A DNA stretch of 64,000 bases from Patulibacter defluvii (GCF_034096925.1 NZ_JAWZSQ010000018.1:1-64000), one strand, 5' to 3'. Shown: positions 1 through 8,701, numbered from the stretch's first letter. Program-made: numbers and translations. The notes: generated from the sequence alone by a model not told the origin.

Positions 1-114
1 CCAGCAGCGCCCGCGGGTCGGTGCCCTTGACCAGCCCGTGGGCGTGGTTGCGGTGGGTCGAGACGAGCGCGTCGTCGGTCCGCAGGACCCCGGCCATGCC
101 GGCGGCGATCGAGG
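1..114 (-). pseudogene. Fragment of 2-oxo-acid dehydrogenase E1-alpha subunit (runs off window start)
   Basis: Read on the minus strand, the first hundred bases encode a peptide containing MAGVLRTDDALVSTHRNHAH followed by GLVKGTDPRALL. This is the hallmark N-terminal stretch of thiamine-diphosphate E1-alpha subunits (pyruvate or acetoin dehydrogenase type). The roughly 50 residues that should precede it are absent: upstream the reading runs into antisense of the E2 gene. The rest of the gene lies beyond the window. Seen: the motif and its truncation. Inferred: a broken gene or assembly junction at about 100-130. The exact upstream limit is uncertain. Confidence 0.6.
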
Positions 115-893
115 CCGGGGCGGAGGCCACCCCGACCGCGCCCGTCGCGGCCGCTCCGGCGCCGGCGGCGACGTCGCCACTCGGCCGCGCCGCGGGCGGC
201 ACGGGCCAGGTGACGGTCGAGCCGCTCAGCCGCAGCCAGCAGGTCGTGGCCCGGCGGATGCAGGAGGCGAAGTCGACCGTCCCCGAGTTCACCGTCTCGA
301 GCGAGATCGACATGGGCGAGTGCGTCGCCCTCCGCGCGCGGCTGAAGCGGATGGCCGCCGAGGGCGAGCCGGTGCCGTCCTACAACGACATGGTGGTGAA
401 GGCGGCGGCGCTGGCCCTGCGCGACCACCCGCGGGTCAACGGCAGCTTCCGCGAGGAGGGCTTCGCGCTCCACGAGCGGGTCAACGTCGGGGTCGCGGTG
501 GCGGCCGGCGACGGCCTGCTGGTGCCGACCGTCTTCGACGCCGACCGGCTCTCGCTGCGCGACGTCGCGGCCCGCGGCCGGGCGCTGATCGAGGCGGTCC
601 GCGGCGGCACGATCGCCCCCGACGACCTGGCCGGCGGCACCTTCACGGTCTCGAACCTGGGGATGTTCGGCGTCAGCGACTTCACCGCGGTCCTGAACCT
701 GCCGCAGGCGGCGATCCTGGCCGTCGGCGCGCTCGAGCAGGTGCCGGTCGTCCGCGACGGCGCGCTGGTCCCCGGTCACCGGCTGCGGCTGACCCTGACC
801 TGCGACCACCGGATCGTCTACGGCGCCGACGCGGCGCGGTTCCTGGCCCGGCTCCGCGAGCTGCTGGAGGAGCCGCTCGCGCTGCTCGTCTGA
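96..893 (+). CDS. Dihydrolipoamide acyltransferase (E2) of a 2-oxo-acid dehydrogenase, 5'-truncated
   Basis: This is the C-terminal catalytic (CAT) half of an E2 acyltransferase, which moves the acyl group from lipoamide to CoA. After an Ala/Pro-rich linker comes a core with the helix-1 signature LSRSQQVVARRM, the GGTFTVSNLGMFG strand, and a C-terminal LTLTCDHRIVYGADAARFL motif. In this last motif the usual DHRxxDG has Y-G-A instead of D-G-A, so the catalytic His is present but the Asp is not obvious. The N-terminal lipoyl and E1/E3-binding domains are missing. The ATG at 96 sits inside the reverse-strand E1-alpha fragment, so it is probably not a native start and the gene is truncated at a junction. 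E1-beta is absent. Likely non-functional here or an assembly artefact. Confidence 0.75.
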   Translation: MPAAIEAGAEATPTAPVAAAPAPAATSPLGRAAGGTGQVTVEPLSRSQQVVARRMQEAKSTVPEFTVSSEIDMGECVALRARLKRMAAEGEPVPSYNDMVVKAAALALRDHPRVNGSFREEGFALHERVNVGVAVAAGDGLLVPTVFDADRLSLRDVAARGRALIEAVRGGTIAPDDLAGGTFTVSNLGMFGVSDFTAVLNLPQAAILAVGALEQVPVVRDGALVPGHRLRLTLTCDHRIVYGADAARFLARLRELLEEPLALLV

Positions 894-927
894 CCGCGGC
901 GGCCCCGCCCGCGCCGCCCAGCCGGCG

Positions 928-968
928 GCTGCGACGTTCCGGTCCCCCAGCGACCGGAACGTCGCAGC
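928..968. repeat. Perfect 17-bp inverted repeat with 7-nt loop (REP-like or terminator hairpin)
   Basis: The arms GCTGCGACGTTCCGGTC and GACCGGAACGTCGCAGC are perfectly complementary around the loop CCCCAGC. It lies between the E2 remnant and the next gene. No T-run follows, so a classical intrinsic terminator is not shown. The core TGCGACGTTC recurs in the large palindrome at 38968-39081, suggesting a repeated element. Confidence 0.7.
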
Positions 969-1028
969 GGCCGGCTAGCCGGGGCGGGCGGCGCGTCGCA
1001 CGCGGTGGGCCTGGCAAGATCTCCGCCG

Positions 1029-2843
1029 GTGAGGGCGTGGGGAGCAGGGGGTCGGACCCGATCACGGGCGCTGGCGGTCGCCGCCGCGCTCGCGCTGCCG
1101 CTGGCCGCGGCGCCGGCCGCCGACGCGCTGCCGGTGCCCTCGGCGGCCGACATCCGCGCCTACAGCGACGAGATCGCCGCCGCCTGGGTGCCGCAGGTCG
1201 GGCCCGGCGGCGAGGTCGCCGATCCCGCCCCGCAGCCGCGGACCGCGGCCTACGGCAACGAGATGCTGGGCTACGCGATGCTGCGCCGCTACGCCCGCAC
1301 CGGCGACCGGGCGGCGAAGCTGGCCGGCCTGCGGGCGCTGCTCTACCCGGCCAACACCACCGTCACCAACCCCTTCACGCTCTGGGCGCTGACCGAGGCG
1401 TTCGCGTGGGCCGACCGCAACCTCGCCGGCGACGCCGAGTGGCTGCCGGCGCGGGCGCGGCTGGTCGACTTCCTCTCCGGTCTGACCGGGACGATCGGCC
1501 GCTGCGTGCCGCCGCAGCCGTGCGTCACCAACTGGACGCTGATCGACGCCCAGGCGAAGCTGGCGCTGCTGCACCTGGGGCTGCCGGGCAAGCCGGGCTC
1601 GCTGATCGCCCGCGGCGCCGAGGTCAAGCGCGACGCGCGCGAGTTGCTGGGCGAGCGGATGCGCCACTCGGCGCCGGCCGCCGGCACCTCGAACTGGACC
1701 AACGGCCCGGTCCAGGTGCTCTCCGACCCCGGCGACGAGCCGCTCGCCTACCACGCCTTCTCGCTGGTCCAGCTCCAGCACGTGCGCGAGGACGACCCCG
1801 ACCTGTTCCCGGCCAAGAACTGGACCCTGGTCGACGAGATGGCCGAGCTGCTGGGCGCGATGACCGCCCCCGACGGCCAGGTCGCCTGGTACGGCCGCTC
1901 GTTCGACGAGTCGTTCGCGTTGGCGGCGGCGCTGCGCGGGGCGGCCGGCGAGCTGTACTCCGGCTTCCTCTCCTCCAGCCGCGCCGGCGGGGTCCTGGCC
2001 CAGACCTGGCAGCGGCTGCTGGAGCGCCACGGCCGGGTTCCGGGCAGCGGCGTGATCGCCGTCGTGCCGGCCCTCCGCCAGCGGCTGACCTACGCCGGGA
2101 TCGACGCCTACGCCGGGCTGGCGGTCTACAACGGCCTGACCCTGCTGCTGCTGGAGGAGGCCGCCGACCTGCTCGACCGGATCATCGTCCCGCGCAACGG
2201 CGAGGCCGCCTCCGCTCGCCGCGACGGGGTCCTGATCGACCGCCGCGGAAGCGGGGTGGTGGCGCTGCGCCGCGACCGGGTCTGGATCGGCGTCGCCACC
2301 CGCACCACCGACCTGCGGCGGTTCGCCCGCGATCCCCGCTACCGGGTCGGCCTGAACGTGCTCCAGGTCCGCGACGGCCGTGGCCGCTGGCGCAGCGTGC
2401 TGCCCGCGCCGCCGCCGACCGGCGAGTCGCTGCCGGCGATGCCGGTGCCGGTGGTGGAGGGACGCGCCTGCGAGCCCTCGATCACCGCCGTGCGGGTGGT
2501 CGGCGGCGCGCGGCTGTCGCTGCGGGGACGGTGGCGCTGCGGCCGCCAGCGCCCGCGGCTCGACGTCGGCCTCCGTCCCTCCGGCGGCGGCGTGACGGTG
2601 ACGATCGCCGCCCGCCGCGGGTGGAAGCTGCGGGGCGCGCTCGACGTGCCCGGCGACGCTCGCGGACAGGCGACCGGCGCCCGCTGGCCGACCGGCCGGA
2701 TCACCGTCCCGGCCGGCGCGACGGTCGCCCCGCTGGAGCCGCTGGCCGCACCCTCCTCCTCGCACGCCGAGCTGCGGCGGCTGCGCTGGTCGCTGCCGGT
2801 CCGCCGCGACCGCACCGTCGCGATGCGGGTCGCCGCCGGCTAG
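1029..2843 (+). CDS. Secreted hypothetical protein, about 604 aa
   Basis: I do not recognise the family. The GTG at 1029 is chosen over the upstream in-frame GTG at 1005 because it gives a textbook signal peptide: a basic N-region (VRAWGAGGRTRSR), a hydrophobic core (ALAVAAALALPLAAAPAADA) and a likely cleavage after ADA. The first two-thirds of the mature protein is alpha-helical with repeated Trp/Tyr-rich motifs (NWTLIDAQAKLALLHLG, NWTNGPVQVLSDPG, YGRSFDESFALAAALRG). That is reminiscent of an alpha/alpha-toroid glycan-active or heparinase-like fold, but I see no catalytic signature. The last third looks beta-rich. It probably acts outside the cell. It converges on the epimerase gene. Function unknown. 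Confidence 0.8.
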   Translation: MRAWGAGGRTRSRALAVAAALALPLAAAPAADALPVPSAADIRAYSDEIAAAWVPQVGPGGEVADPAPQPRTAAYGNEMLGYAMLRRYARTGDRAAKLAGLRALLYPANTTVTNPFTLWALTEAFAWADRNLAGDAEWLPARARLVDFLSGLTGTIGRCVPPQPCVTNWTLIDAQAKLALLHLGLPGKPGSLIARGAEVKRDARELLGERMRHSAPAAGTSNWTNGPVQVLSDPGDEPLAYHAFSLVQLQHVREDDPDLFPAKNWTLVDEMAELLGAMTAPDGQVAWYGRSFDESFALAAALRGAAGELYSGFLSSSRAGGVLAQTWQRLLERHGRVPGSGVIAVVPALRQRLTYAGIDAYAGLAVYNGLTLLLLEEAADLLDRIIVPRNGEAASARRDGVLIDRRGSGVVALRRDRVWIGVATRTTDLRRFARDPRYRVGLNVLQVRDGRGRWRSVLPAPPPTGESLPAMPVPVVEGRACEPSITAVRVVGGARLSLRGRWRCGRQRPRLDVGLRPSGGGVTVTIAARRGWKLRGALDVPGDARGQATGARWPTGRITVPAGATVAPLEPLAAPSSSHAELRRLRWSLPVRRDRTVAMRVAAG

Positions 2844-2854
2844 CGCCCCCGCCC

Positions 2855-2933
2855 GAACTGGCGCCGATCGACTCCGCTATCCGGGGCGGATCGCCACCGC
2901 TTCGCGACCGCAGGGGCCAGATGACGCCAGTTC
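2855..2933. terminator. Inverted repeat in convergent intergenic region
   Basis: GAACTGGCG (2855-2863) is matched by CGCCAGTTC (2925-2933), enclosing a smaller ATCCG/CGGAT hairpin. It lies between the convergent secreted-protein and epimerase genes, so a bidirectional transcription-end structure is plausible. There is no U-tract. Confidence 0.4.
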
Positions 2934-2963
2934 GCCGGCGCGCGCGGCCGGCCGCCGGCCGGC

Positions 2964-4397
2964 TCAGGCGCGGGTCTGCTCGGCGCGGGCGCGGGCGCGG
3001 ACCCCGCGGACGACGGCAACGGCCAGCAGCAGCACCAGCGTGACCGTCGTCGCGCGGCTGCGGCCGACGTCGGCCAGCTGCTCGGGCGTCAGCGAGGTCG
3101 AGAGCACCACGCCGAGCACGCCGAGGCTGGCGGCCAGCGTCCGCTGGGCCCGCCGCAGCGCCTCCGGCCAGTCGCCGGCGGCGATCGCCCACAGCGGCAG
3201 CACCAGCACCAGCGCCAGCGTCATCACCCCGAGCGCGTCGGCGCGGCCGTGGGTGGCGGTCACCGCCGGCAGCAGCGTCGAGACGATCGCGATCAGCGAG
3301 ACCAGCCCGATCGTCAGCGGATCGCGGGCGATCGCGGCCACCCGCGCCACCGCCCGTCGCGGGCGCCCCGGTCGGCTGGCCACCGTCGCCGCCGGCTCCG
3401 ACGCGGGCTCCGTGCTCGTCGCCTCCGCCGCCACGACCGCCTCCGGCTCCGATGCCGCGGCGGTGGCCGCCCGCCGCTCCTCCTCGGCCACCCACTCGGC
3501 GTAACGGCGGACGCCCTCGCGGAGCGGGGTCGCCGCCCGCCAGCCCAGCTCGGCCGCCGCCCGGTCGTTGCGGATCGTCGCGCCCCGCAGGTCGCCGGCG
3601 CGGCCCTCGCGGTGGACGATCTCGACCGGGGCGACCACGTCGCGGACCACCTCGGCCAGCGCGCGGATCGTCGTCGTCTCGTCGCTGCCGAGGTTGTAGG
3701 TGCGGCCGGCGGCGGCCGGGGCCAGCGCGCGGACGACGCCGTCGGCCAGGTCCTCGACGTAGACGAACGACCGCTCCTGCTCGCCGCCGCCGGCGATCGT
3801 CAGCGGCTCGCCGCGGCGAGCACGGTCGACGAAGCTCGGGATCACCGCCGCCGGCCGCGCCCGCGGGCCGTAGGGGATCCCGAACCGCAGCACCGTCGAG
3901 ACCACCCCGTAGAGCTCGGCGTAGGAGCGGCAGTAGAGCTCGCCCGAGAGCTTGCCGGCGGTGTACAGGTGCGCCGGCAGCTGCAGCGGGGCGTCCTCGT
4001 CGACCTCCTCGGCGTCGACGTCGGAGTAGACCCAGACCGTCGACGCGTAGACCACCCGCGGCGTCTGCAGCCGGCGGGCGGCCTCGAGCACGCTGAGGGT
4101 GCCGATGCCGTTCAGCTCGGTCGCCCAGTGCGGCCGCTCCAGCACGTCGTTGACGTCGGCCGCGGCGGCCAGGTGGCAGATCGCCGCGCAGCCCTCGGCG
4201 GCGGCGACCACGTCGTCGACCGAGCGCACGTCCCCGATCACCGTCTCGACGGCGTCGGGGTCGTGCCACGGCGAGGGCCGCGCGTCGAGCAGCCGCGGAC
4301 GGTGTCCGGCGGCGGCCAGCCGGTCGACCACGTGCGAGCCGATGAAGCCCGCCCCGCCGGTGACGAGGACGGTCGACGGGACGGCGACGTCGCGCAT
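2964..4397 (-). CDS. NAD-dependent epimerase/dehydratase (extended SDR) with C-terminal membrane segment
   Basis: Residues about 8-310 form an extended short-chain dehydrogenase of the nucleotide-sugar epimerase type. It has the Rossmann motif VTGGAGFIGSHVVDRL at the N-terminus, a catalytic YTAGK (YxxxK) with an upstream Ser/Thr (YASTVWVYS), and substrate-loop motifs such as RFGIPYGP and RSFVYVEDLADGV. Unusually, about 165 residues follow: an Ala/Glu-rich linker, then three or four hydrophobic helices (for example LTIGLVSLIAIVSTLLPAV and LGVMTLALVLVLPLWAIAAG), ending in a basic tail. This suggests a membrane-tethered epimerase/dehydratase acting on a lipid- or nucleotide-linked sugar. The substrate cannot be read from the sequence. 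The ORF ends convergently with the secreted protein upstream. Confidence 0.85.
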   Translation of the reverse strand: MRDVAVPSTVLVTGGAGFIGSHVVDRLAAAGHRPRLLDARPSPWHDPDAVETVIGDVRSVDDVVAAAEGCAAICHLAAAADVNDVLERPHWATELNGIGTLSVLEAARRLQTPRVVYASTVWVYSDVDAEEVDEDAPLQLPAHLYTAGKLSGELYCRSYAELYGVVSTVLRFGIPYGPRARPAAVIPSFVDRARRGEPLTIAGGGEQERSFVYVEDLADGVVRALAPAAAGRTYNLGSDETTTIRALAEVVRDVVAPVEIVHREGRAGDLRGATIRNDRAAAELGWRAATPLREGVRRYAEWVAEEERRAATAAASEPEAVVAAEATSTEPASEPAATVASRPGRPRRAVARVAAIARDPLTIGLVSLIAIVSTLLPAVTATHGRADALGVMTLALVLVLPLWAIAAGDWPEALRRAQRTLAASLGVLGVVLSTSLTPEQLADVGRSRATTVTLVLLLAVAVVRGVRARARAEQTRA

Positions 4398-4456
4398 GCG
4401 CAGAGCCTAAGCCCCCCGTCGGCCGCCTCGGTGACGATCGCGTGGCGTCGGCTCGC

Positions 4457-5821
4457 TCAGGCCTCCGACAGCGGATGGGCGCCGGCCAGCAGGCGATCGC
4501 CGTCGACGGTCGCGCGGATCTCGCGCAGCCGCGCGACCGCGGCGGCCGGCACGCAGGCGTCGAGCGCCGTCGCGGGGGCCTCGGAGAAGCTGGAGAAGCG
4601 GGTGCCGGTCGCCCAGGCGCCCAGCTCCTGCTGCATCCGCCGCAGGTGGGCGGCGATCGCGTCGCCGTCGCCCGGGCCCATCGGCACCCCGACGCCGAAG
4701 AGCAGGAAGCGGCCTTCCAGCGCCCCGCGGACGCCGGCGCCGGCCGGGGCCTCGGCCAGCGCGCCGCCCAGCTGCCGCAGCTCGGCGGCCAGCAGCGGCG
4801 AGCCCGATCCGGCCCCGGCCAGCGCCAGGAAGGCGTCGATCGCGGCGTCGTCCAGCTCGTCGAGCAGGATCGCGTCGCTGACGCCCGGGGTCGGGGGCTC
4901 GGGGTCGCCGTGCAGCCGCAGCACGGCCAGCGACGGCATCGTCTGCCAGCCGCCGAGCAGCGGCGTCGCGGCGGCCAGCAGCCGCTCGACCAGCGCCTGG
5001 CCGTCGGCCGCCTCCAGCGCCACGCCGTCGACGCAGACCACCGGGGTCGCGCGCAGCGGCGGCGGCACCTCGTCGAGCGGCGGCAGGCAGAGGATCCGCA
5101 GCGAGGTGGTGACGCTGCGCGGGGCCTCGCGGGTCCACTCGTGCCAGGCCCGCACGACCGCCGGGGCGGCGTCGACCGGGAAGAACAGCGCCCCGCCGAA
5201 GACCTCGGCGATCGGCAGCGCGGTCAGCTCGACCGCGGTCACGATCGCGAACCCGCCGCCCCCGCCGCGCAGGGCCCAGAACAGGTCGGGGTCGCTGCCG
5301 GCGTCGACCCGGCGGGCGGCGCCGTCGGCGGTCACGACCTCGAACGCGGTCACGTGGTTGACGGCCAGGCCGTGCTCGCGGGCGTAGAAGCTGAGCCCGC
5401 CGCCGAGCAGGTAGCCGATCACGCCGACCGTCGGCGAGGACCCGTGCAGGACCGTCAGCCCGTGCGGCGCGCAGGCCTCGGCGACCTCGCCCCAGAGCGC
5501 GCCGGCCTGGATCCGGACCCGCCGCGCGATCGGGTCGACCGCGACCTCGCCGTCGTGGAGCGCGGTCCGCAGCAGCAGCGTGCGGTCGAGCGACCCGAGC
5601 GCGGCGGCCAGGTGGCCGGTCGCCTGGGCAGCGATCCGCAGGCCGTGGGCGCGGGCGTAGCGGACGGCGGCCTGGACGTCGGCGACCGAGGTCGCCACGC
5701 AGACGGCCGCGGGCCGTTGGTCGACCGCCAGGTTCCAGGCCCGGCGGGCGGTGTCGTAGGCCTCGTCGTCGGGCCGGACGATCAGGGGCGACGGCGTGGT
5801 CGGGAGGAGGGGCGTGCTCAT
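4457..5821 (-). CDS. FAD-linked oxidase, BBE (berberine-bridge-enzyme-like) family
   Basis: A 454-aa flavoprotein starting at the ATG at 5821 (MSTPLLPTT), preferred over in-frame starts further upstream that lie in the operator region. The N-terminal FAD_binding_4 (PCMH) domain is visible: VCVATSVADVQAAVRYAR, then QATGHLAAAL with the His that carries FAD in this family, then GVIGYLLGGGLSFYAREHG and LFWALRGGGGGFAIVTAVEL. The C-terminal part is shorter than in plant BBEs and lacks a clear terminal BBE Tyr-Asn motif. It probably oxidises a small alcohol, sugar or phenolic substrate using O2. It is divergent from the LuxR regulator at 5991 across a 170-bp region full of palindromes, so that regulator probably controls it. 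Confidence 0.88.
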   Translation of the reverse strand: MSTPLLPTTPSPLIVRPDDEAYDTARRAWNLAVDQRPAAVCVATSVADVQAAVRYARAHGLRIAAQATGHLAAALGSLDRTLLLRTALHDGEVAVDPIARRVRIQAGALWGEVAEACAPHGLTVLHGSSPTVGVIGYLLGGGLSFYAREHGLAVNHVTAFEVVTADGAARRVDAGSDPDLFWALRGGGGGFAIVTAVELTALPIAEVFGGALFFPVDAAPAVVRAWHEWTREAPRSVTTSLRILCLPPLDEVPPPLRATPVVCVDGVALEAADGQALVERLLAAATPLLGGWQTMPSLAVLRLHGDPEPPTPGVSDAILLDELDDAAIDAFLALAGAGSGSPLLAAELRQLGGALAEAPAGAGVRGALEGRFLLFGVGVPMGPGDGDAIAAHLRRMQQELGAWATGTRFSSFSEAPATALDACVPAAAVARLREIRATVDGDRLLAGAHPLSEA

Positions 5822-5864
5822 GGCCAGCACTGTGCGGCAGCCGGCCCTCGCCGCCCATCCCACG

Positions 5865-5955
5865 CCCCGGGGTCGTCGCGCACCCCCAGGACCCCTCGAT
5901 CGTGGGGTGGGGTGGGAACGGCCCCAACCTTGGGGTGCCCCCCACGATCTTGGGG
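5865..5955. promoter_or_regulatory. Cluster of CCCC(N)GGGG palindromes between divergent oxidase and LuxR genes
   Basis: Four GC-only-arm palindromes lie in one divergent intergenic region: CCCCGGGG (5865-5872), CCCCTCGATCGTGGGG (5892-5907), CCCCAACCTTGGGG (5922-5935) and CCCCACGATCTTGGGG (5940-5955). The last two share CTTGGGGT. The placement suggests binding sites for the adjacent LuxR protein, controlling itself and the oxidase. Seen: the repeats. Inferred: operator function. Confidence 0.6.
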
Positions 5956-5990
5956 TAGGCGGACTCCCCTCCAAGCCCTACCTTGCAGCC

Positions 5991-7163
5991 ATGGGACGAT
6001 CAGGGGGAGTGGGGACGCTGGCCGCGATCGAGCGGATCTGCGACAGCGGGCTCGGCGCGCAGGCGCTGCTGGAGGAGGTCGTGGCGCGGATCGTGCCGAC
6101 CCTCGGGGCGGAGGCGTTCTTCGCCGGGGCGACCGATCCGGAGACCGGCCTCTGCATGGGCGCCGGCGTCGTCGACGGGATGGCGTCGAGCATCTGCGCG
6201 CCCTTCTGGGACCACGAGTTCTTCGTCCCCGACTACAACAAGTTCGCCGACCTGACGCCCGCCCGGCCCGCCGCCGACCTCCACGAGGCGACCGGCGGCC
6301 GGGTCCAGCGGAGCGCGCGCTGGCGGGCCTTCCACGGGATCTCCGACCTCGACGCCGAGCTGCGCGTGGCCTTCCACGACGGCGGCCGGACCTGGGGCGT
6401 GCTGCAGCTGAACCGCCACAGCGGGGCGCGGCCGTTCGCCCCCGAGCACCGCGAGCTGCTGGAGCGGGTGGCGCCGATGATCGGCCGCGGGCTGCGGACG
6501 GCGATGGTCGCCGAGCCGGCCGAGCACGGCGTCGGCCGCGGTCCCGGGATCCTGATCCTCGACGAGCGCGGGACGGTCGTCTCCTGCACCTCCGAGGCCG
6601 AGGCGTGGCTGGCCGAGCTGCGCGAGGGCGACTGGTGCGGCGGCGCGTCGGGGCTGCCGGTCCCGATCGAGGTCTTCGCGCTGAGCCTGACCGCCGGCGA
6701 CCCGGCCCAGCCGGCCGCGGCCCGCCAGGCGCGGCTGCGGACCCGCAGCGGGATGTGGTTGATGGCCCACGCCTCGCCGCTCGGCGCCGGCGGCCAGGTG
6801 GCGATGGTGATCGAGCCGGCGAAGGCCTCGCAGGTGGCGCCGGTGATCGTCGAGGCCTACGGGCTGACCGCGCGCGAGGTCGACGTCACCCGGCTGGTCG
6901 CCCGCGGCCTCAAGACCGACGAGATCGGGGCCGAGCTGTACCTCTCCCCGCACACCGTCCGCGACCACCTGAAGGCGGTCTTCGAGAAGGTCGGCGTCTC
7001 GTCGCGCGGCGAGCTGGTCTCGCAGCTGTTCGCCGAGCACTACCACGGCTCGCTGGCCAGCTGCGCGGAGGACGGCGGGGCGCGGGTCAGCGCCCGCCTC
7101 GGCCGCCCGACGGAGAACGCCCGGCCGCTGCGCGACTGCGACCGGATCGCCGACTTCACCTGA
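5991..7163 (+). CDS. LuxR-family transcriptional regulator
   Basis: A 390-aa protein from the ATG at 5991. A GAF-like or otherwise unassigned sensory region occupies about residues 1-280. The C-terminal LuxR/GerE helix-turn-helix is clear: YGLTAREVDVTRLVARGLKT, then EIGAELYLSPHTVRDHLKAV and FEKVGVSSRGELV. A roughly 40-residue polar tail follows the HTH, which is longer than usual for this family. No receiver domain is evident at the N-terminus. The gene is divergent from the flavin oxidase and probably binds the CCCC/GGGG palindromes between them. The ligand is unknown. Confidence 0.88.
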   Translation: MGRSGGVGTLAAIERICDSGLGAQALLEEVVARIVPTLGAEAFFAGATDPETGLCMGAGVVDGMASSICAPFWDHEFFVPDYNKFADLTPARPAADLHEATGGRVQRSARWRAFHGISDLDAELRVAFHDGGRTWGVLQLNRHSGARPFAPEHRELLERVAPMIGRGLRTAMVAEPAEHGVGRGPGILILDERGTVVSCTSEAEAWLAELREGDWCGGASGLPVPIEVFALSLTAGDPAQPAAARQARLRTRSGMWLMAHASPLGAGGQVAMVIEPAKASQVAPVIVEAYGLTAREVDVTRLVARGLKTDEIGAELYLSPHTVRDHLKAVFEKVGVSSRGELVSQLFAEHYHGSLASCAEDGGARVSARLGRPTENARPLRDCDRIADFT

Positions 7164-7171
7164 GCCGCGGG

Positions 7172-8677
7172 TCAGCCGCAGATCCGCACGCTGCGCCCGA
7201 CCCGGCGGGCGCGGCCGTCGGCCAGCGTCACCCGCACGTCGACCCGCGCGACCCGCCCGGGCCGCAGCCGGTCGCGGGCGACGGCGGCGGCGAACGGCGC
7301 CCGGCGGTCCTCTCCGGCGGCCCGCCGGTCGACCCGGAAGGCGGCCCGCCGGACGAGCCTGCGGTCGCCGCCGGTCAGCGTGGCCCGCAGCGGCGGCCGG
7401 GCGCAGCGGCGGTCGCGCGCGTCGCGGGCGCGGCGGTAGCGCAGCCGCAGCCCGACCCGGACCGGCGCCGGGGCGGCGGCGGGCGGGGCGGCCGCGGGGG
7501 CCAGGTAGGTGCGGGTCTGGGCGGCGACCGCCCGCACCAGGTCGCCGAGCGGCAGGTTGCCGTCGACGATGTGCAGGCCCCAGCCCGGCTCCGGCGCCGG
7601 GTTCAGGTGCGGGGCGCTGCCGATCGACCGGATCATCAGCACGTGGGCGCCGCCGACCCGCTCGCAGCGCCCGCGGTAGCGGTCGGCCGGCTGGACCCAC
7701 GGCGTCGGCGCGCTCGGCGGCCGGCCGCCCAGGTAGAGCGCCACCAGGTCGAGCGCGATCAGGCCCAGCGGGTACTGGGCGGTCGGCATCAGGGTCTCGA
7801 ACGGGCGGTCGGCGTTGGCCCCGAGCGAGGCCGGGTTGGTGCAGGCGACCTCGTACTCGGCCCCGCCGGGAAGGCCGGAGATCCGGTCCTCGCCGCTCGG
7901 CGCGCGGCCGAAGGCGCTGCCGTCCGGCGGCGGGGCGTTGAAGATCGAGTAGGCGATCACGCAGCCCGCCTGGCCGTCGCGGGTGCAGATCGGGATCCGC
8001 TGGAAGTCGCCGCCGCGGTCGCTGCCGCGGCGGGTCAGGACGTTGCCGCCGAGCAGGATCGCCGAGACCAGCTTCGACCGCACCGCGGGGACCGGGTCGA
8101 TCTCGTCGTGGATCAGTCGCCGCAGCACGCCGGTCCCCTGCGAGTGCCCGATCAGGACTACGCCGCGGCCGTGGTTGTCCCGCGCCAGGTACTGCCGCCA
8201 GGCGGCCCGCACGTCGCCGTAGCCCAGCTCGCGGTCGGGGCGGGTGATCGGGCTGGCGAAGATGCTGAGGATCGTCGCCTGCCGGTAGAGCGGGGCGAAG
8301 ACCCGGCAGACCGAGGAGAAGCGCTGGGCCTGGAGCCGGGCGATCGCGTCGACCTCGGGCTCGCGGGTGGCGGTGGCCAGCGGCGTCAGCTGGTTGCTGA
8401 CCGTCGGGTAGACGTAGAAGCAGTCGATCGGCGGGTTGGCGGGCAGCGGCGGGTCGACCACGCGGGTGCCGCCGTCCGGCTCCTGGATCGTGGTCGTCAG
8501 CGGCTCGCGGCAGGGGTCGGGGGAGCGGTCGGGGCGGCAGAGCCAGGCGACGTCGGCCGCCGCCGCCGGCGCGGCACTGGCGCCCGCCCCGAGCCCGACC
8601 GCGACCGCCAGCACCGCGATCGCGATCGCGGCCAGCCGCCGTGGTCGTCCGAGCCCGATCCCCCCGCGCGCACCCAT
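7172..8677 (-). CDS. Secreted alpha/beta-hydrolase-like protein (DUF3089)
   Basis: A 501-aa protein with a signal peptide (basic start, then RLAAIAIAVLAVAVGLGAG, cleavage near AAPAAAA). DUF3089 features follow: AWLCRPD with a Cys-rich mature N-terminus, IDCFYVYPTVSNQ, and the nucleophile elbow GHSQGTGVLRRLI, whose Ser is probably catalytic. The segment ending GWGLHIVDGNLPLGDLV contains the candidate catalytic His. Scattered cysteines suggest disulfides outside the cell. The last 100 or so residues are Ala/Arg-rich and beta-like, an extension beyond the core family. A secreted lipase or esterase role is inferred; the substrate is unknown. It converges with the LuxR gene. Confidence 0.85.
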   Translation of the reverse strand: MGARGGIGLGRPRRLAAIAIAVLAVAVGLGAGASAAPAAAADVAWLCRPDRSPDPCREPLTTTIQEPDGGTRVVDPPLPANPPIDCFYVYPTVSNQLTPLATATREPEVDAIARLQAQRFSSVCRVFAPLYRQATILSIFASPITRPDRELGYGDVRAAWRQYLARDNHGRGVVLIGHSQGTGVLRRLIHDEIDPVPAVRSKLVSAILLGGNVLTRRGSDRGGDFQRIPICTRDGQAGCVIAYSIFNAPPPDGSAFGRAPSGEDRISGLPGGAEYEVACTNPASLGANADRPFETLMPTAQYPLGLIALDLVALYLGGRPPSAPTPWVQPADRYRGRCERVGGAHVLMIRSIGSAPHLNPAPEPGWGLHIVDGNLPLGDLVRAVAAQTRTYLAPAAAPPAAAPAPVRVGLRLRYRRARDARDRRCARPPLRATLTGGDRRLVRRAAFRVDRRAAGEDRRAPFAAAVARDRLRPGRVARVDVRVTLADGRARRVGRSVRICG

Positions 8678-8701
8678 CGCGCGAGACTAGAAGATCGAGC
8701 G

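Noticed and set aside
38..3043. A 1001-codon plus-strand frame across the E2 remnant and secreted protein
   Set aside because: Low-complexity translation in the wrong frame of two recognisable genes.
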